Origin: W0P28-013 sp963621145
GTDB taxonomy: Bacteria; Bacteroidota; Bacteroidia; Bacteroidales; Paludibacteraceae
Direction: 5' to 3'
Length of the DNA stretch: 6,518 nt
NCBI GenBank assembly: GCA_963621145.1
Contig: CAVFDI010000081.1
Location: 1 to 6,518 of the forward strand
Positions within the stretch are counted from its first letter, which is position 1; each line of letters begins with the position of its first letter. Shown here piece by piece: positions 1 to 6,332 of the stretch. The translations under genes were made by a program, and so were the position numbers. The notes below the pieces were generated by a model. It was not told the DNA's origin and did no database searches. It was given only the letters and a program-made list of their open reading frames with translations.

Positions 1-40
1 AAAAATCGCAGAAACTTTTTTGAATCGACCAAAGAAAACA

Positions 41-69
41 ATAAAAGCGTAGAATTTTTAGAACCTACC
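41..69 (+). repeat. 29-base direct repeat, copy 1, before the dCMP deaminase gene
   Basis: These 29 bases (starting ATAAAAGCGTAG, ending AGAACCTACC) recur without mismatch at 664-692. The match stops at both edges. The last 17 bases also occur inverted at 517-533. This copy ends 7 bases before the deaminase start codon. It may be the right end of another copy of the 517-692 element, whose left part is diverged, deleted or outside the window, or a shared leader element. Confidence 0.9.
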
Positions 70-76
70 GTCTAGT

Positions 77-502
77 ATGACCGAAAAACAAGCAAATCTC
101 GACAATCGCTACATGCGCATGGCACGCATTTGGGCGGAAAATTCGTACTGCCAACGCCGCCAAGTGGGCGCACTTTTGGTGAAGGACAAAATGATAATTT
201 CCGACGGCTACAACGGCACACCATCGGGTTTCGAAAATAATTGCGAAAACGACGAAGGATTGTCGAAACCATACGTGTTGCACGCCGAGGCCAACGCCAT
301 CACCAAGGTGGCACGCTCGAGCAACAGCAGCGATGGCGCTACGCTCTACGTAACCGCCTCGCCATGCATAGAGTGCGCCAAACTGATAATTCAAGCGGGA
401 ATAAAACGCGTGGTTTATGGCGAAAAATATCGCCTTGTCGATGGCCTTGAACTGCTCGAACGCGCTGGCATAGAACTCGTCTTTGCTCCCGACAAAAAAT
501 AG
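77..502 (+). CDS. Deoxycytidylate (dCMP) deaminase, ComEB-like
   Basis: This 141-residue protein belongs to the zinc-dependent cytidine/deoxycytidylate deaminase family. Such enzymes convert dCMP to dUMP in the cytoplasm, feeding dTMP synthesis. The catalytic HAE motif is visible (His69, Glu71 as proton shuttle), followed by PCIEC with Cys97 and Cys100; His69, Cys97 and Cys100 are the expected zinc ligands. A GYNGTPSG stretch at about 44-51 matches the substrate-phosphate region of dCMP deaminases and argues against a free-cytidine or tRNA-adenosine deaminase. The length is normal for the bacterial family. The ATG at 77 has no clear Shine-Dalgarno sequence and starts 7 bases after a 29-base repeat that recurs before the next gene. 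ComEB is the Bacillus name for this family; a competence role is not implied here. Family assignment is secure, and dCMP specificity is inferred from motifs. Confidence 0.93.
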   Translation: MTEKQANLDNRYMRMARIWAENSYCQRRQVGALLVKDKMIISDGYNGTPSGFENNCENDEGLSKPYVLHAEANAITKVARSSNSSDGATLYVTASPCIECAKLIIQAGIKRVVYGEKYRLVDGLELLERAGIELVFAPDKK

Positions 503-511
503 TTTGAAAAG

Positions 512-540
512 TTTCAGGTAGGTTCTAAAAATTATCTTTG
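512..540 (+). promoter_or_regulatory. Possible Bacteroidetes-type promoter inside the repeat element
   Basis: TATCTTTG at 533-540 fits the Bacteroidetes -7 consensus TAnnTTTG exactly. The -33 side is poor: TTTC at 512-515 is a one-mismatch TTTG with a 17-base gap, shorter than the usual 19-21. If used, it would transcribe the protease gene with a leader of roughly 190 bases. The box overlaps the inner edge of the left inverted repeat, so the element itself would supply the promoter. Confidence 0.35.
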
Positions 541-692
541 CAAGAATTTTTGAAGGCGCAAGGTGGCTTGTAACTGAAAAAACTCGAAAAAGATGCCGAT
601 TAGAAACGAAAATTCGCAAAGAGCGATTAAAGTAGCAAAAGCATTTAGGGACTTACCAAAAATATAAAAGCGTAGAATTTTTAGAACCTACC
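517..692. repeat. 176-base element with perfect 17-base inverted ends (MITE-like)
   Basis: The segment begins with GGTAGGTTCTAAAAATT (517-533) and ends with its exact reverse complement (676-692). The 142 bases between are AT-rich and show no credible gene. A weaker inner inverted similarity exists: CTTTGCAAGAATT from 536 against AATTCGCAAAG near 611-621. The outer 29 bases on the right (664-692) are repeated exactly at 41-69. No convincing target-site duplication flanks it. Size, terminal inverted repeats and lack of coding capacity fit a miniature inverted-repeat element or a large palindromic intergenic repeat. It fills most of the spacer between the deaminase and protease genes. Mobility is inferred, not shown. 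Confidence 0.6.
664..692 (+). repeat. 29-base direct repeat, copy 2, before the protease gene
   Basis: This is the exact second copy of the 29 bases at 41-69. Its last 17 bases form the right inverted end of the 517-692 element. It ends 43 bases before the chosen protease start at 736. Confidence 0.9.
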
Positions 693-735
693 TTTTAATT
701 GTTTGTTGCGCTGTTTAATTGGAAAATTGGGAAAC

Positions 736-2331
736 ATGAAAAAAGCAATAATTCCTCTCATCGTCGCCATCGCTTTGGCTGTTGGCATTCTGGTTGGCAA
801 TCTGTTTGCCGTGCGTAGCGGCGTGGCTGTGCTGCGACAGAATGGTTTTCAGCGATCCGATAACAAAATAACCGACATGCTCTCGCTCATCGATCAGGTT
901 TATGTCGATTCGGTGCAGTCCGACAGCCTTGTTGAGTTGGTGATGCCGCTCATTGTGCGCCAACTCGATCCGCATTCGGCCTACATTCCAGCGTCCGATC
1001 TTGTGGCGGTGAACGAAGAATTGGCTGGTAGCTTTGGCGGCATTGGTGTGCAATTTTCGCTGCAAAACGACACCATTCATGTGGTCGAGGTCATTGCAGG
1101 CGGACCATCGGAGCGCGCTGGCTTGCAGGCTGGCGACCGCATTGTGGAGGTGAACGACACGGCTTTTGTTGGCTCGTCGCTCACCAACGAGCGCGTGATG
1201 AAACGTCTGCGCGGACCCAAAAATACGCAGATAAAACTTGGCATTGTGCGTGCTGGCTCGCCCGACGTGCTGCATTTCGACATCATTCGTGGCGATATTC
1301 CGTCGATTAGTGTCTACGGACCGTGCATGGTTGCTCCAAAAATCGGCTACATCAATGTGAGCAAATTTGGCGCCGACACCTATTGGGAATTCCTGACGGC
1401 ACTCTCGGCTCTTCATAAAAAATCGGCTCAAGCGGTGATTATCGACCTGCGCGGCAATTCGGGCGGTTACCTCGATGCAGCCACCAACATGCTCAACGAA
1501 TTTCTTGCGAAAAACGACCTCTTGGTCTATGTCGAGGGCAAGGCTTATCCGCGCGAAAGCACCTACGCCAACGGCAATGGCACTTTCACCAATATGAAAA
1601 TAGCGGTTTTGGTCGATGAATTTTCGGCATCGGCGTCCGAGATTTTTGCTGGCGCCATTCAGGACAACGATCGCGGCGTCATCATTGGGCGGCGCACCTT
1701 TGGCAAAGGACTGGTGCAAAATCAGATGCAATTTGCCGATGGTTCGGCACTGCGACTCACCGTGGCGCGCTACTATACGCCGTCGGGACGCTGCATTCAG
1801 AAACCCTACGAGCGCGGAAAAATTGAAAATTACGAAGAAGAGATGCTAAACCGCTATCTGCATGGCGAAATGTTCTCGCAAGATAGCATTCATCAAAACG
1901 ATACGGTGGCTTATCACACCAAAAAAGGTCGCGCGGTGTATGGCGGCGGCGGCATCATGCCCGATATTTTTGTGGCGCGCGACACTACGGGCTATTCGCC
2001 CTATTTTGCAGCACTCGCCAATGGCGGACACATCTATCAATTTGCGCTGCAATATACCGAGCAGCACCGCGAGACTCTGAAGAAATTTGGCGATTGGCAG
2101 TCGTTGACGAAACATCTCGATCAGCAAAAGGTGTACGATCAGCTTGTGGCGGCTGCAATAGCCAAAGGCATCACGGGCAGCGACAAGGACAAAGCCATTT
2201 CGCGGAAATCTATTCAGCAAAATCTCTACTCGTACATCATTCGCAATGTGCTGGGCGATATTGATTTCTATTCGTATGCAGCCACTTTCGACACCACCAT
2301 TTTGCGCGCCGTGGAAGAACTGAATAATTAG
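736..2331 (+). CDS. S41 family C-terminal processing protease (CtpA/Prc-like)
   Basis: The product is a 531-residue serine protease of the tail-specific or C-terminal processing family, probably anchored in the inner membrane with its catalytic part in the periplasm. Residues 4-24 form one hydrophobic signal-anchor segment and no lipobox is seen. A PDZ domain spans roughly 90-175, with GGIGVQF at 101-107 and a PSERAGLQAGDRI stretch at 124-136. The S41 core follows: DLRGNSGG (237-244), the SASASE motif with probable nucleophile Ser299, and TFGKGLVQ with general base Lys324 and Gln328. The Ser-Lys spacing of 25 residues matches E. coli Prc as I recall it. The last 130 residues, starting near GGGIMPD (404-410), look like the extension of Bacteroidetes homologues. 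I chose ATG 736 because the signal segment begins there; an in-frame TTG at 703 would only add 11 unconserved-looking residues. The substrate is unknown. Confidence 0.93.
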   Translation: MKKAIIPLIVAIALAVGILVGNLFAVRSGVAVLRQNGFQRSDNKITDMLSLIDQVYVDSVQSDSLVELVMPLIVRQLDPHSAYIPASDLVAVNEELAGSFGGIGVQFSLQNDTIHVVEVIAGGPSERAGLQAGDRIVEVNDTAFVGSSLTNERVMKRLRGPKNTQIKLGIVRAGSPDVLHFDIIRGDIPSISVYGPCMVAPKIGYINVSKFGADTYWEFLTALSALHKKSAQAVIIDLRGNSGGYLDAATNMLNEFLAKNDLLVYVEGKAYPRESTYANGNGTFTNMKIAVLVDEFSASASEIFAGAIQDNDRGVIIGRRTFGKGLVQNQMQFADGSALRLTVARYYTPSGRCIQKPYERGKIENYEEEMLNRYLHGEMFSQDSIHQNDTVAYHTKKGRAVYGGGGIMPDIFVARDTTGYSPYFAALANGGHIYQFALQYTEQHRETLKKFGDWQSLTKHLDQQKVYDQLVAAAIAKGITGSDKDKAISRKSIQQNLYSYIIRNVLGDIDFYSYAATFDTTILRAVEELNN

Positions 2332-2387
2332 AAGTGAGGAGTTAGGAGTGAGGAATTTTTAGTTAGAAGTGAGAAGTTAGTAGTGGT
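2325..2387. repeat. Degenerate heptamer array, consensus RAGTKAG
   Basis: Reading in steps of seven from 2332 gives AAGTGAG, GAGTTAG, GAGTGAG, GAATTTT, TAGTTAG, AAGTGAG, AAGTTAG, TAGTGGT. The phase is kept through the one divergent unit. The preceding seven bases (TAATTAG, 2325-2331) also fit loosely and contain the protease stop codon TAG. The array fills about half of the protease-antiporter spacer. No hairpin terminator is seen in this gap. Confidence 0.8.
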
Positions 2388-2439
2388 TGCTAAAAAAGCT
2401 GTAGATAATCTTTAAATTTTCAAATAAAAATAAAGAAAA

Positions 2440-3399
2440 ATGCTATTAAACATTGTTTTACTTATCGTAGGATTTGTGGTGCTGGTGCTTGGCGCCGATT
2501 GGCTAGTCGATGGTGCATCGGGCTTGGCCAAACGCATGAATGTGCCAGACCTTGTCATCGGATTGACCATCGTGGCTTTTGGCACCTCTGCGCCCGAATT
2601 GGTGGTGAATATCGTTTCGTCCATCGAAGGCTCGAGCCAGATTGCGCTCACCAATATTCTTGGCAGCAACATCATCAATGTGCTGATAATTCTTGGCGTT
2701 TCAGCTACCATTTACCCCATAGCATCGCAGCGTAGTTCGCGCCGTTTCGACATTCCAATGAGCATTCTCGCGGGCTTGGCCATTCTGATACTTGGCACTG
2801 AATGCTTCGGTTTGATGGGCAGTGATTGGGAGGTTTCGCGCCTCGATGGCATCATCTTGCTCTGCGTTTTTGCGCTGTTCATGTATCACTCGGTGCGTGA
2901 GGCTAAGCGCGGACAAAATGCTAGCAACGATGAATACAAACCGATGAAAATTTGGAAAGCCATCGTGCTTATTCTCGTCGGCATTGGTTTTTTGGTTGGT
3001 GGCGGCGAACTGATAGTGCGCGCTGCGGTGGCCATAGCCGAGGCGTGGGGCGTACCCGAAGCCGTGGTCGGCGTTACCATTGTGGCTCTCGGCACATCGC
3101 TGCCCGAGCTGGCAACTTCGGCGGTGGCGGCATTCAAACATAACTCCGATTTGGCCATCGGCAATGTCATTGGTAGCAACATTTTCAATGTCTTCTTTGT
3201 GCTTGGCGTCAGTGCAGTTATTCGTCCGTTGCCTGCCTACAATCATCTTTTGGTCGATTCTGCCTGTGCGGCTGGCTGCTGTGCGCTGGTTTGGCTCTTT
3301 GTCTGCACCAACAAACGTCACGAAATTAAACGTTGGCAAGGCGTGGTGTTGCTCGCTTGCTATGCGACCTATTTGGTGTGGCTGCTGGGAACGTTGTAG
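2440..3399 (+). CDS. Calcium/sodium antiporter, YrbG-like (CaCA superfamily)
   Basis: This 319-residue inner-membrane protein is a K+-independent Na+/Ca2+ exchanger-type antiporter, expected to exchange Ca2+ (or another divalent ion) against Na+ or H+. It shows the internal duplication of the family. The first alpha-repeat carries GLTIVAFGTSAPELVVN (41-57) and the second GVTIVALGTSLPELATS (211-227); Glu53 and Glu223 are the expected ion-binding acids. Each is followed by a GSNxxN element (LGSNIIN at 74-80, IGSNIFN at 244-250). About ten hydrophobic segments are visible, with a polar central loop at about 153-172. The length is usual for YrbG proteins. The start has an A-rich leader and no Shine-Dalgarno, common in Bacteroidetes. 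It lies 108 bases after the protease gene, so co-transcription is possible. Ion specificity cannot be read from sequence. Confidence 0.93.
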   Translation: MLLNIVLLIVGFVVLVLGADWLVDGASGLAKRMNVPDLVIGLTIVAFGTSAPELVVNIVSSIEGSSQIALTNILGSNIINVLIILGVSATIYPIASQRSSRRFDIPMSILAGLAILILGTECFGLMGSDWEVSRLDGIILLCVFALFMYHSVREAKRGQNASNDEYKPMKIWKAIVLILVGIGFLVGGGELIVRAAVAIAEAWGVPEAVVGVTIVALGTSLPELATSAVAAFKHNSDLAIGNVIGSNIFNVFFVLGVSAVIRPLPAYNHLLVDSACAAGCCALVWLFVCTNKRHEIKRWQGVVLLACYATYLVWLLGTL

Positions 3400-3403
3400 A
3401 GAG

Positions 3404-3438
3404 GTTACAAGTTTCAGGTTTCAGATTTCAAGTTGGGC
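3404..3438. repeat. Degenerate heptamer array, consensus GTTTCAR
   Basis: Steps of seven from 3404 give GTTACAA, GTTTCAG, GTTTCAG, ATTTCAA, GTTGGGC. The array begins five bases after the antiporter stop codon. The consensus differs from that of the previous spacer, but the period is the same. Confidence 0.7.
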
Positions 3439-3468
3439 GCGGTGGGCTAGTCGAACCGCAGCCAAAAA

Positions 3469-3496
3469 GTCTATGTTCTATGCTCAGTGCTCTACA
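3469..3496. repeat. Heptamer array spanning the HD gene start codon
   Basis: Steps of seven give GTCTATG, TTCTATG, CTCAGTG, CTCTACA. The second unit supplies the ATG (3480-3482) of the HD-domain gene, and the first supplies an out-of-frame ATG at 3473. The repeat therefore continues into the first five to six codons of the gene. Confidence 0.55.
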
Positions 3497-4103
3497 AAAA
3501 TACATCGAAACCTCCATTCTTCCGCTCTATGAGTCGTTCGACCGTGGGCACAATCGTGAGCATGTGGAGCGTGTGATAGCCGAAAGTCTTGCGTTGGCTG
3601 CCGACTATGATGTCGATCTCGACAAGGTCTACACCATTGCCGCCTACCACGATGTTGGCATGCCGCGTGGGCGCGATTTGCACCATATCTATTCTGCCGA
3701 AATTCTTTTGAACGATACGATTTTGCGCCGTTGGTTTTCGGAGGCTGATTTGCGCCTCATGGCCGATGCCATCGAGGATCATCGTGCTTCGGGGAAGAAC
3801 GAGCCGCGTACCATCTACGGGCGCATTGTGGCGGAGGCTGATCGCGATATTGATCCTGAACTCATCTTGCGCCGTACGCTGCGTTTTTCGTTGCGCCAAC
3901 AGCCCGATGCTGCGGCAGAGTGGCACATTCAGCGCGCCATCGACCATCTGCACGAGAAATATGCCGAGGGCGGCTACATGCGTTTGTGGCTTCACAGCGC
4001 ACGAAACGAGCAAGGACTTGCCGCCCTGCGTGCCCTCATAGCCAACCCCGAAAAACTCCGCACCACGCTGGCGCAGCTGCTGGCGGAAGAAGAACAAAAG
4101 TAG
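3480..4103 (+). CDS. HD-domain metal-dependent phosphohydrolase, substrate unknown
   Basis: This 207-residue soluble protein has the metal-binding pattern of the HD superfamily: His28 (in HNREHVERV), His57-Asp58 (in AAYHDVGMP) and probably Asp121 (in EADRDID). Members hydrolyse phosphomonoesters or phosphodiesters, often of nucleotides, but the substrate cannot be told. An AIEDHRAS segment at 97-104 gives a further conserved-looking histidine. The C-terminus is helical and charged, ending in a run of acidic residues. I chose ATG 3480 because homology-like sequence begins right there; the reading frame is open back to 3333, but that would overlap the antiporter gene by 67 bases and encode repeat-derived sequence. 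Another ATG seven bases upstream (3473) is out of frame and opens only a 19-codon frame ending at 3532. The gene lies 80 bases after the antiporter gene, and its stop codon sits inside a hairpin at 4100-4127. Confidence 0.85.
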   Translation: MLSALQKYIETSILPLYESFDRGHNREHVERVIAESLALAADYDVDLDKVYTIAAYHDVGMPRGRDLHHIYSAEILLNDTILRRWFSEADLRLMADAIEDHRASGKNEPRTIYGRIVAEADRDIDPELILRRTLRFSLRQQPDAAAEWHIQRAIDHLHEKYAEGGYMRLWLHSARNEQGLAALRALIANPEKLRTTLAQLLAEEEQK

Positions 4104-4127
4104 GAACACGCATTTGCGCATTCCTAC
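4100..4127 (-). terminator. Hairpin between converging genes, terminator of the lptB transcript
   Basis: GTAGGAA at 4100-4106 pairs with TTCCTAC at 4121-4127. After a two-base mismatch on each side, CGC pairs with GCG around an ATTT loop. On the minus strand the hairpin lies 40 bases past the lptB stop and is followed by TTTTGTTCTTCTT, a U-rich tract typical of intrinsic termination. On the plus strand the following bases (TAATTGTTGTG) are a poor tract, so rightward termination is less certain. The HD gene stop codon (4101-4103) lies in the left arm. Confidence 0.55.
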
Positions 4128-4167
4128 TAATTGTTGTGATTGGGTAGATAGAAGATTGACTAATCGC

Positions 4168-4926
4168 TCAAATCTCCACTCTTGTCTTCTTTTTCAGCTC
4201 GAAGTCGCGACCGAGGTAGCGCTCGCGCACTATGGGGTTGGCGGCCAACTCTTCGGGCGAACCGTGGAAAAGAATTGTACCTTCAAAAAGCAGATAGGCG
4301 CGGTCGGTTATCGAAAGCGTTTCGTCCACATTGTGGTCGGTTATTAGAATGCCAATGTTGCGGTCTTTCAGGTGCCAAACAATGTCTTGAATGTCCTGCA
4401 CAGCTATTGGGTCGACGCCAGCGAATGGCTCGTCGAGCATGATGAAACTCGGCTCAATGGCCAAACAGCGCGCTATCTCGGTGCGGCGGCGTTCACCACC
4501 CGAAAGGCGGTCGCCAATGTTTTTGCGCACCTTCTGCAGACGAAATTCGGCAATCAAACTTTCCAACTTTTCGTGCTGCTCTTCGCGCGTCTTGTTGGTC
4601 AGTTCCAGCACCGAAAGAATGTTGTTCTCTACGGTCATTTTGCGGAACACCGACGCCTCTTGTGCCAAATAGCCAATGCCAGCGCGCGCCCGTTTGTACA
4701 CGGGATAGGTGGTGATGTCGGTGTCGTTCAGAAAAATCTTGCCTTGGTTGGGCGTGGTTAGGCCTGTGGTCATGTAGAATGTGGTGGTTTTGCCAGCACC
4801 ATTAGGACCAAGTAAACCCACAATCTCGCCCTGCTTCACCTGTATCGACACATCGTTCACTACCGTGCGTTTGCCGTAGGTCTTTACCAAATGTTCGGTG
4901 CGAAGCACCATGCCAAGGTTTTCCAT
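4168..4926 (-). CDS. lptB: LPS export ABC transporter ATP-binding protein LptB
   Basis: The 252-residue protein is the cytoplasmic ATPase of the Lpt system. It pairs with the membrane proteins LptF and LptG to pull lipopolysaccharide from the inner membrane towards LptC, LptA and LptD. All ABC motifs are present: Walker A GPNGAGKT (40-47), Q-loop Gln89 in YLAQEASVFRK, signature LSGGERRR (141-148), Walker B FIMLDEPFAGVDP (161-173, catalytic Glu166) and H-loop His198 in TDHN. The GxxYLAQEASVFRK and LSGGERRRxEIAR wording is specific to LptB rather than to other ABC ATPases. ATG 4926 is preferred because an A-rich leader precedes it; Met6 (4911) is an alternative, since MVLRTEHLVK is where the conserved part begins. 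No lptA or lptC lies next to it here. It follows the nucleoside transporter gene by 59 bases on the same strand and may be co-transcribed with it. Confidence 0.95.
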   Translation of the reverse strand: MENLGMVLRTEHLVKTYGKRTVVNDVSIQVKQGEIVGLLGPNGAGKTTTFYMTTGLTTPNQGKIFLNDTDITTYPVYKRARAGIGYLAQEASVFRKMTVENNILSVLELTNKTREEQHEKLESLIAEFRLQKVRKNIGDRLSGGERRRTEIARCLAIEPSFIMLDEPFAGVDPIAVQDIQDIVWHLKDRNIGILITDHNVDETLSITDRAYLLFEGTILFHGSPEELAANPIVRERYLGRDFELKKKTRVEI

Positions 4927-4945
4927 ACAAATTCTTTATTCGACG

Positions 4946-4969
4946 ATTTGAAAATTTGAAGATTTATCT
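4946..4969. repeat. Short period-8 direct repeat between lptB and the nucleoside transporter gene
   Basis: Three eight-base units are visible: ATTTGAAA, ATTTGAAG and ATTTATCT. It is AT-rich and lies in the 59-base spacer upstream of lptB. With so few units of simple composition, chance is possible. Confidence 0.4.
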
Positions 4970-4985
4970 CCCCAAAATCTGTGTT

Positions 4986-6332
4986 CTATTTTCCTTCTGT
5001 TTTCTGAACTTCTTCTTCCTGTTTCACTGGAGTCTTTGGGAAGAAAATCCAGAACAGAATGGCAACAACCAATGCGTAGGCTGCAAAAATGTACCATGCC
5101 ATCTGCCAACCTTGCCAAATTTCCATGGCTTGAGCATGAATGGCTTCGGCGGCGTTTTCGAGTCGCCCAAGTGCACTCCAAGTCTCGTCAGCCACTGATG
5201 GAACGCATTTGTTCACGATGGCTTGTGCGCTCAGTGTGCCAATGGTCGCGCCAATGCCGTTGGTCATCATCATAAAAAGACCTTGCGCGCTCGAACGCAT
5301 CTCGGGGCTGGTCTCTTGATCGACATACAGCGCGCCCGAAATGTTGAAAAAGTCGAATGCAAAGCCGTAGACAATGCAACTAAGCACAAACATCCAAACG
5401 CCCGTGCCAGGGTTGCCTGCTCCGAATAATCCGAAACGCAGAACCCACGCAAACATGGCCATTAGCATCACATTTTTAATGCCAAAGCGTTTCAAGAAAT
5501 AGGGAATGAACAGAATGCACAGTGCTTCGCAAATTTGCGAGATGGAGATGAGCATGTTCGAGTGTTTTACGCCAAACGAATTGGCCCATTCGGTGAAATG
5601 TTCAAAACTCCCGAGGAATGGATTGGCGAAGCCATTTGTTATTTGCAGACTCACGCCCAAACACATCGAGAAGAGGAAGAAAAGCGCCATTTTTTTCTGT
5701 TTGAACAGCGCAAATGCTTTCAGTCCGAGTGCATCGACAAGGTTCACTTTGCCTTCCACTTTCTTTATTTCGCAAGCGGGCAGTGTGAGCGAATAGGCGG
5801 CCAACAAAATGCTGAGTGCGCCGCTCACAACAAACTGCCAAGCGGTGGTTTGCAGTCCGCACAGGTCCACGCACCACATCATGGCAATGAAACCAACTGT
5901 GCCGAAAACACGAATTGGCGGGAAATCTTTCACGGTGTCCAATCCGCCTTTAATCAGCGCATTGAAGGCTACCGAGTTGCTCAACGCAATGGTTGGCATG
6001 AAAAATGCCACGCTCAACGTATAGAACGTGAAGAGCAGACCAAATTGCACGTCGGCACCAGCGGTAACGCCGTAGACGCCAGCGGCAATCATGAATGCGC
6101 CAGCCAAACCGTGGCAGAGCGACAGACATTTTTGTGCAGGAATCCAGCGGTCGGCCACAATGCCCATCAGCGCGGGCATAAACAGGCTCACAATGCCTTG
6201 AATGGAGTAGAATATGCCAATGTTTGCACCCATGCCGTGAGTAGCCAAATAGCGACCCATACAGGTGAGATACGCTCCCCAAACAGCATATTCGAGGAAA
6301 TTCATTACGATTAATCGCAGTTTCATGTTCAT
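4986..6332 (-). CDS. Nucleoside:H+ symporter, NupG-type MFS transporter
   Basis: This 448-residue protein is a 12-segment major facilitator of the nucleoside:H+ symporter family, expected to import nucleosides across the inner membrane with protons. Compared with E. coli NupG from memory, the whole length aligns. Shared features include the N-terminus (NMKLRL then FLEYAVWGAYLT), FMPALMGIVADRW (51-63), FPPIRVFGTVGFI (137-149), LKAFALFKQKKMALFFLFSM (204-223) and YGFAFDFFNISGALYVDQE (322-340) followed by SAQGLFMMMTNG. The start at 6332 fits the NupG N-terminus; a second ATG lies two codons later. A polar stretch at about 374-409, between the last two membrane segments, is longer than I remember in NupG. 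The final 15 residues are acidic and lysine-rich. Xanthosine permease XapB is a close relative, so the exact substrate is open. It is the upstream partner of lptB. Confidence 0.9.
   Translation of the reverse strand: MNMKLRLIVMNFLEYAVWGAYLTCMGRYLATHGMGANIGIFYSIQGIVSLFMPALMGIVADRWIPAQKCLSLCHGLAGAFMIAAGVYGVTAGADVQFGLLFTFYTLSVAFFMPTIALSNSVAFNALIKGGLDTVKDFPPIRVFGTVGFIAMMWCVDLCGLQTTAWQFVVSGALSILLAAYSLTLPACEIKKVEGKVNLVDALGLKAFALFKQKKMALFFLFSMCLGVSLQITNGFANPFLGSFEHFTEWANSFGVKHSNMLISISQICEALCILFIPYFLKRFGIKNVMLMAMFAWVLRFGLFGAGNPGTGVWMFVLSCIVYGFAFDFFNISGALYVDQETSPEMRSSAQGLFMMMTNGIGATIGTLSAQAIVNKCVPSVADETWSALGRLENAAEAIHAQAMEIWQGWQMAWYIFAAYALVVAILFWIFFPKTPVKQEEEVQKTEGK

Noticed and set aside
65..619. 184-codon open frame on the minus strand across the deaminase gene
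   Set aside because: It is the antisense shadow of a well-recognised deaminase gene; its translation shows no family motif and spans the inverted repeat.
703..735. TTG start for the protease
   Set aside because: The ATG at 736 starts directly before the signal-anchor segment, which is the usual arrangement; the TTG adds only 11 residues.
715..1731. 338-codon open frame on the minus strand opposite the protease gene
   Set aside because: Histidine- and arginine-rich translation without recognisable domains, opposite conserved S41 motifs; a codon-bias shadow.
2404..2412. AATCTTTA upstream of the antiporter gene as a -7 box
   Set aside because: Two consensus positions are wrong in an AT-rich spacer, too weak to call.
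3432..3468. tRNA-like T-arm on the minus strand (GGTTCGACT) and a GC-rich hairpin at 3436-3463
   Set aside because: The bases flanking the TTCGACT loop do not form a five-pair T-stem, and no acceptor or anticodon arm is present. The hairpin lacks a U-tract on either strand, so neither a tRNA nor a terminator is supported.
3333..3479. N-terminal extension of the HD gene to an earlier ATG at 3333
   Set aside because: It would overlap the antiporter gene by 67 bases, run through the heptamer array, and add residues outside the HD-like part.
5535..6314. 259-codon open frame on the plus strand opposite the nucleoside transporter gene
   Set aside because: The opposite strand encodes a full NupG-like protein; this frame is rich in His, Gln and Glu without motifs, as expected of a shadow.
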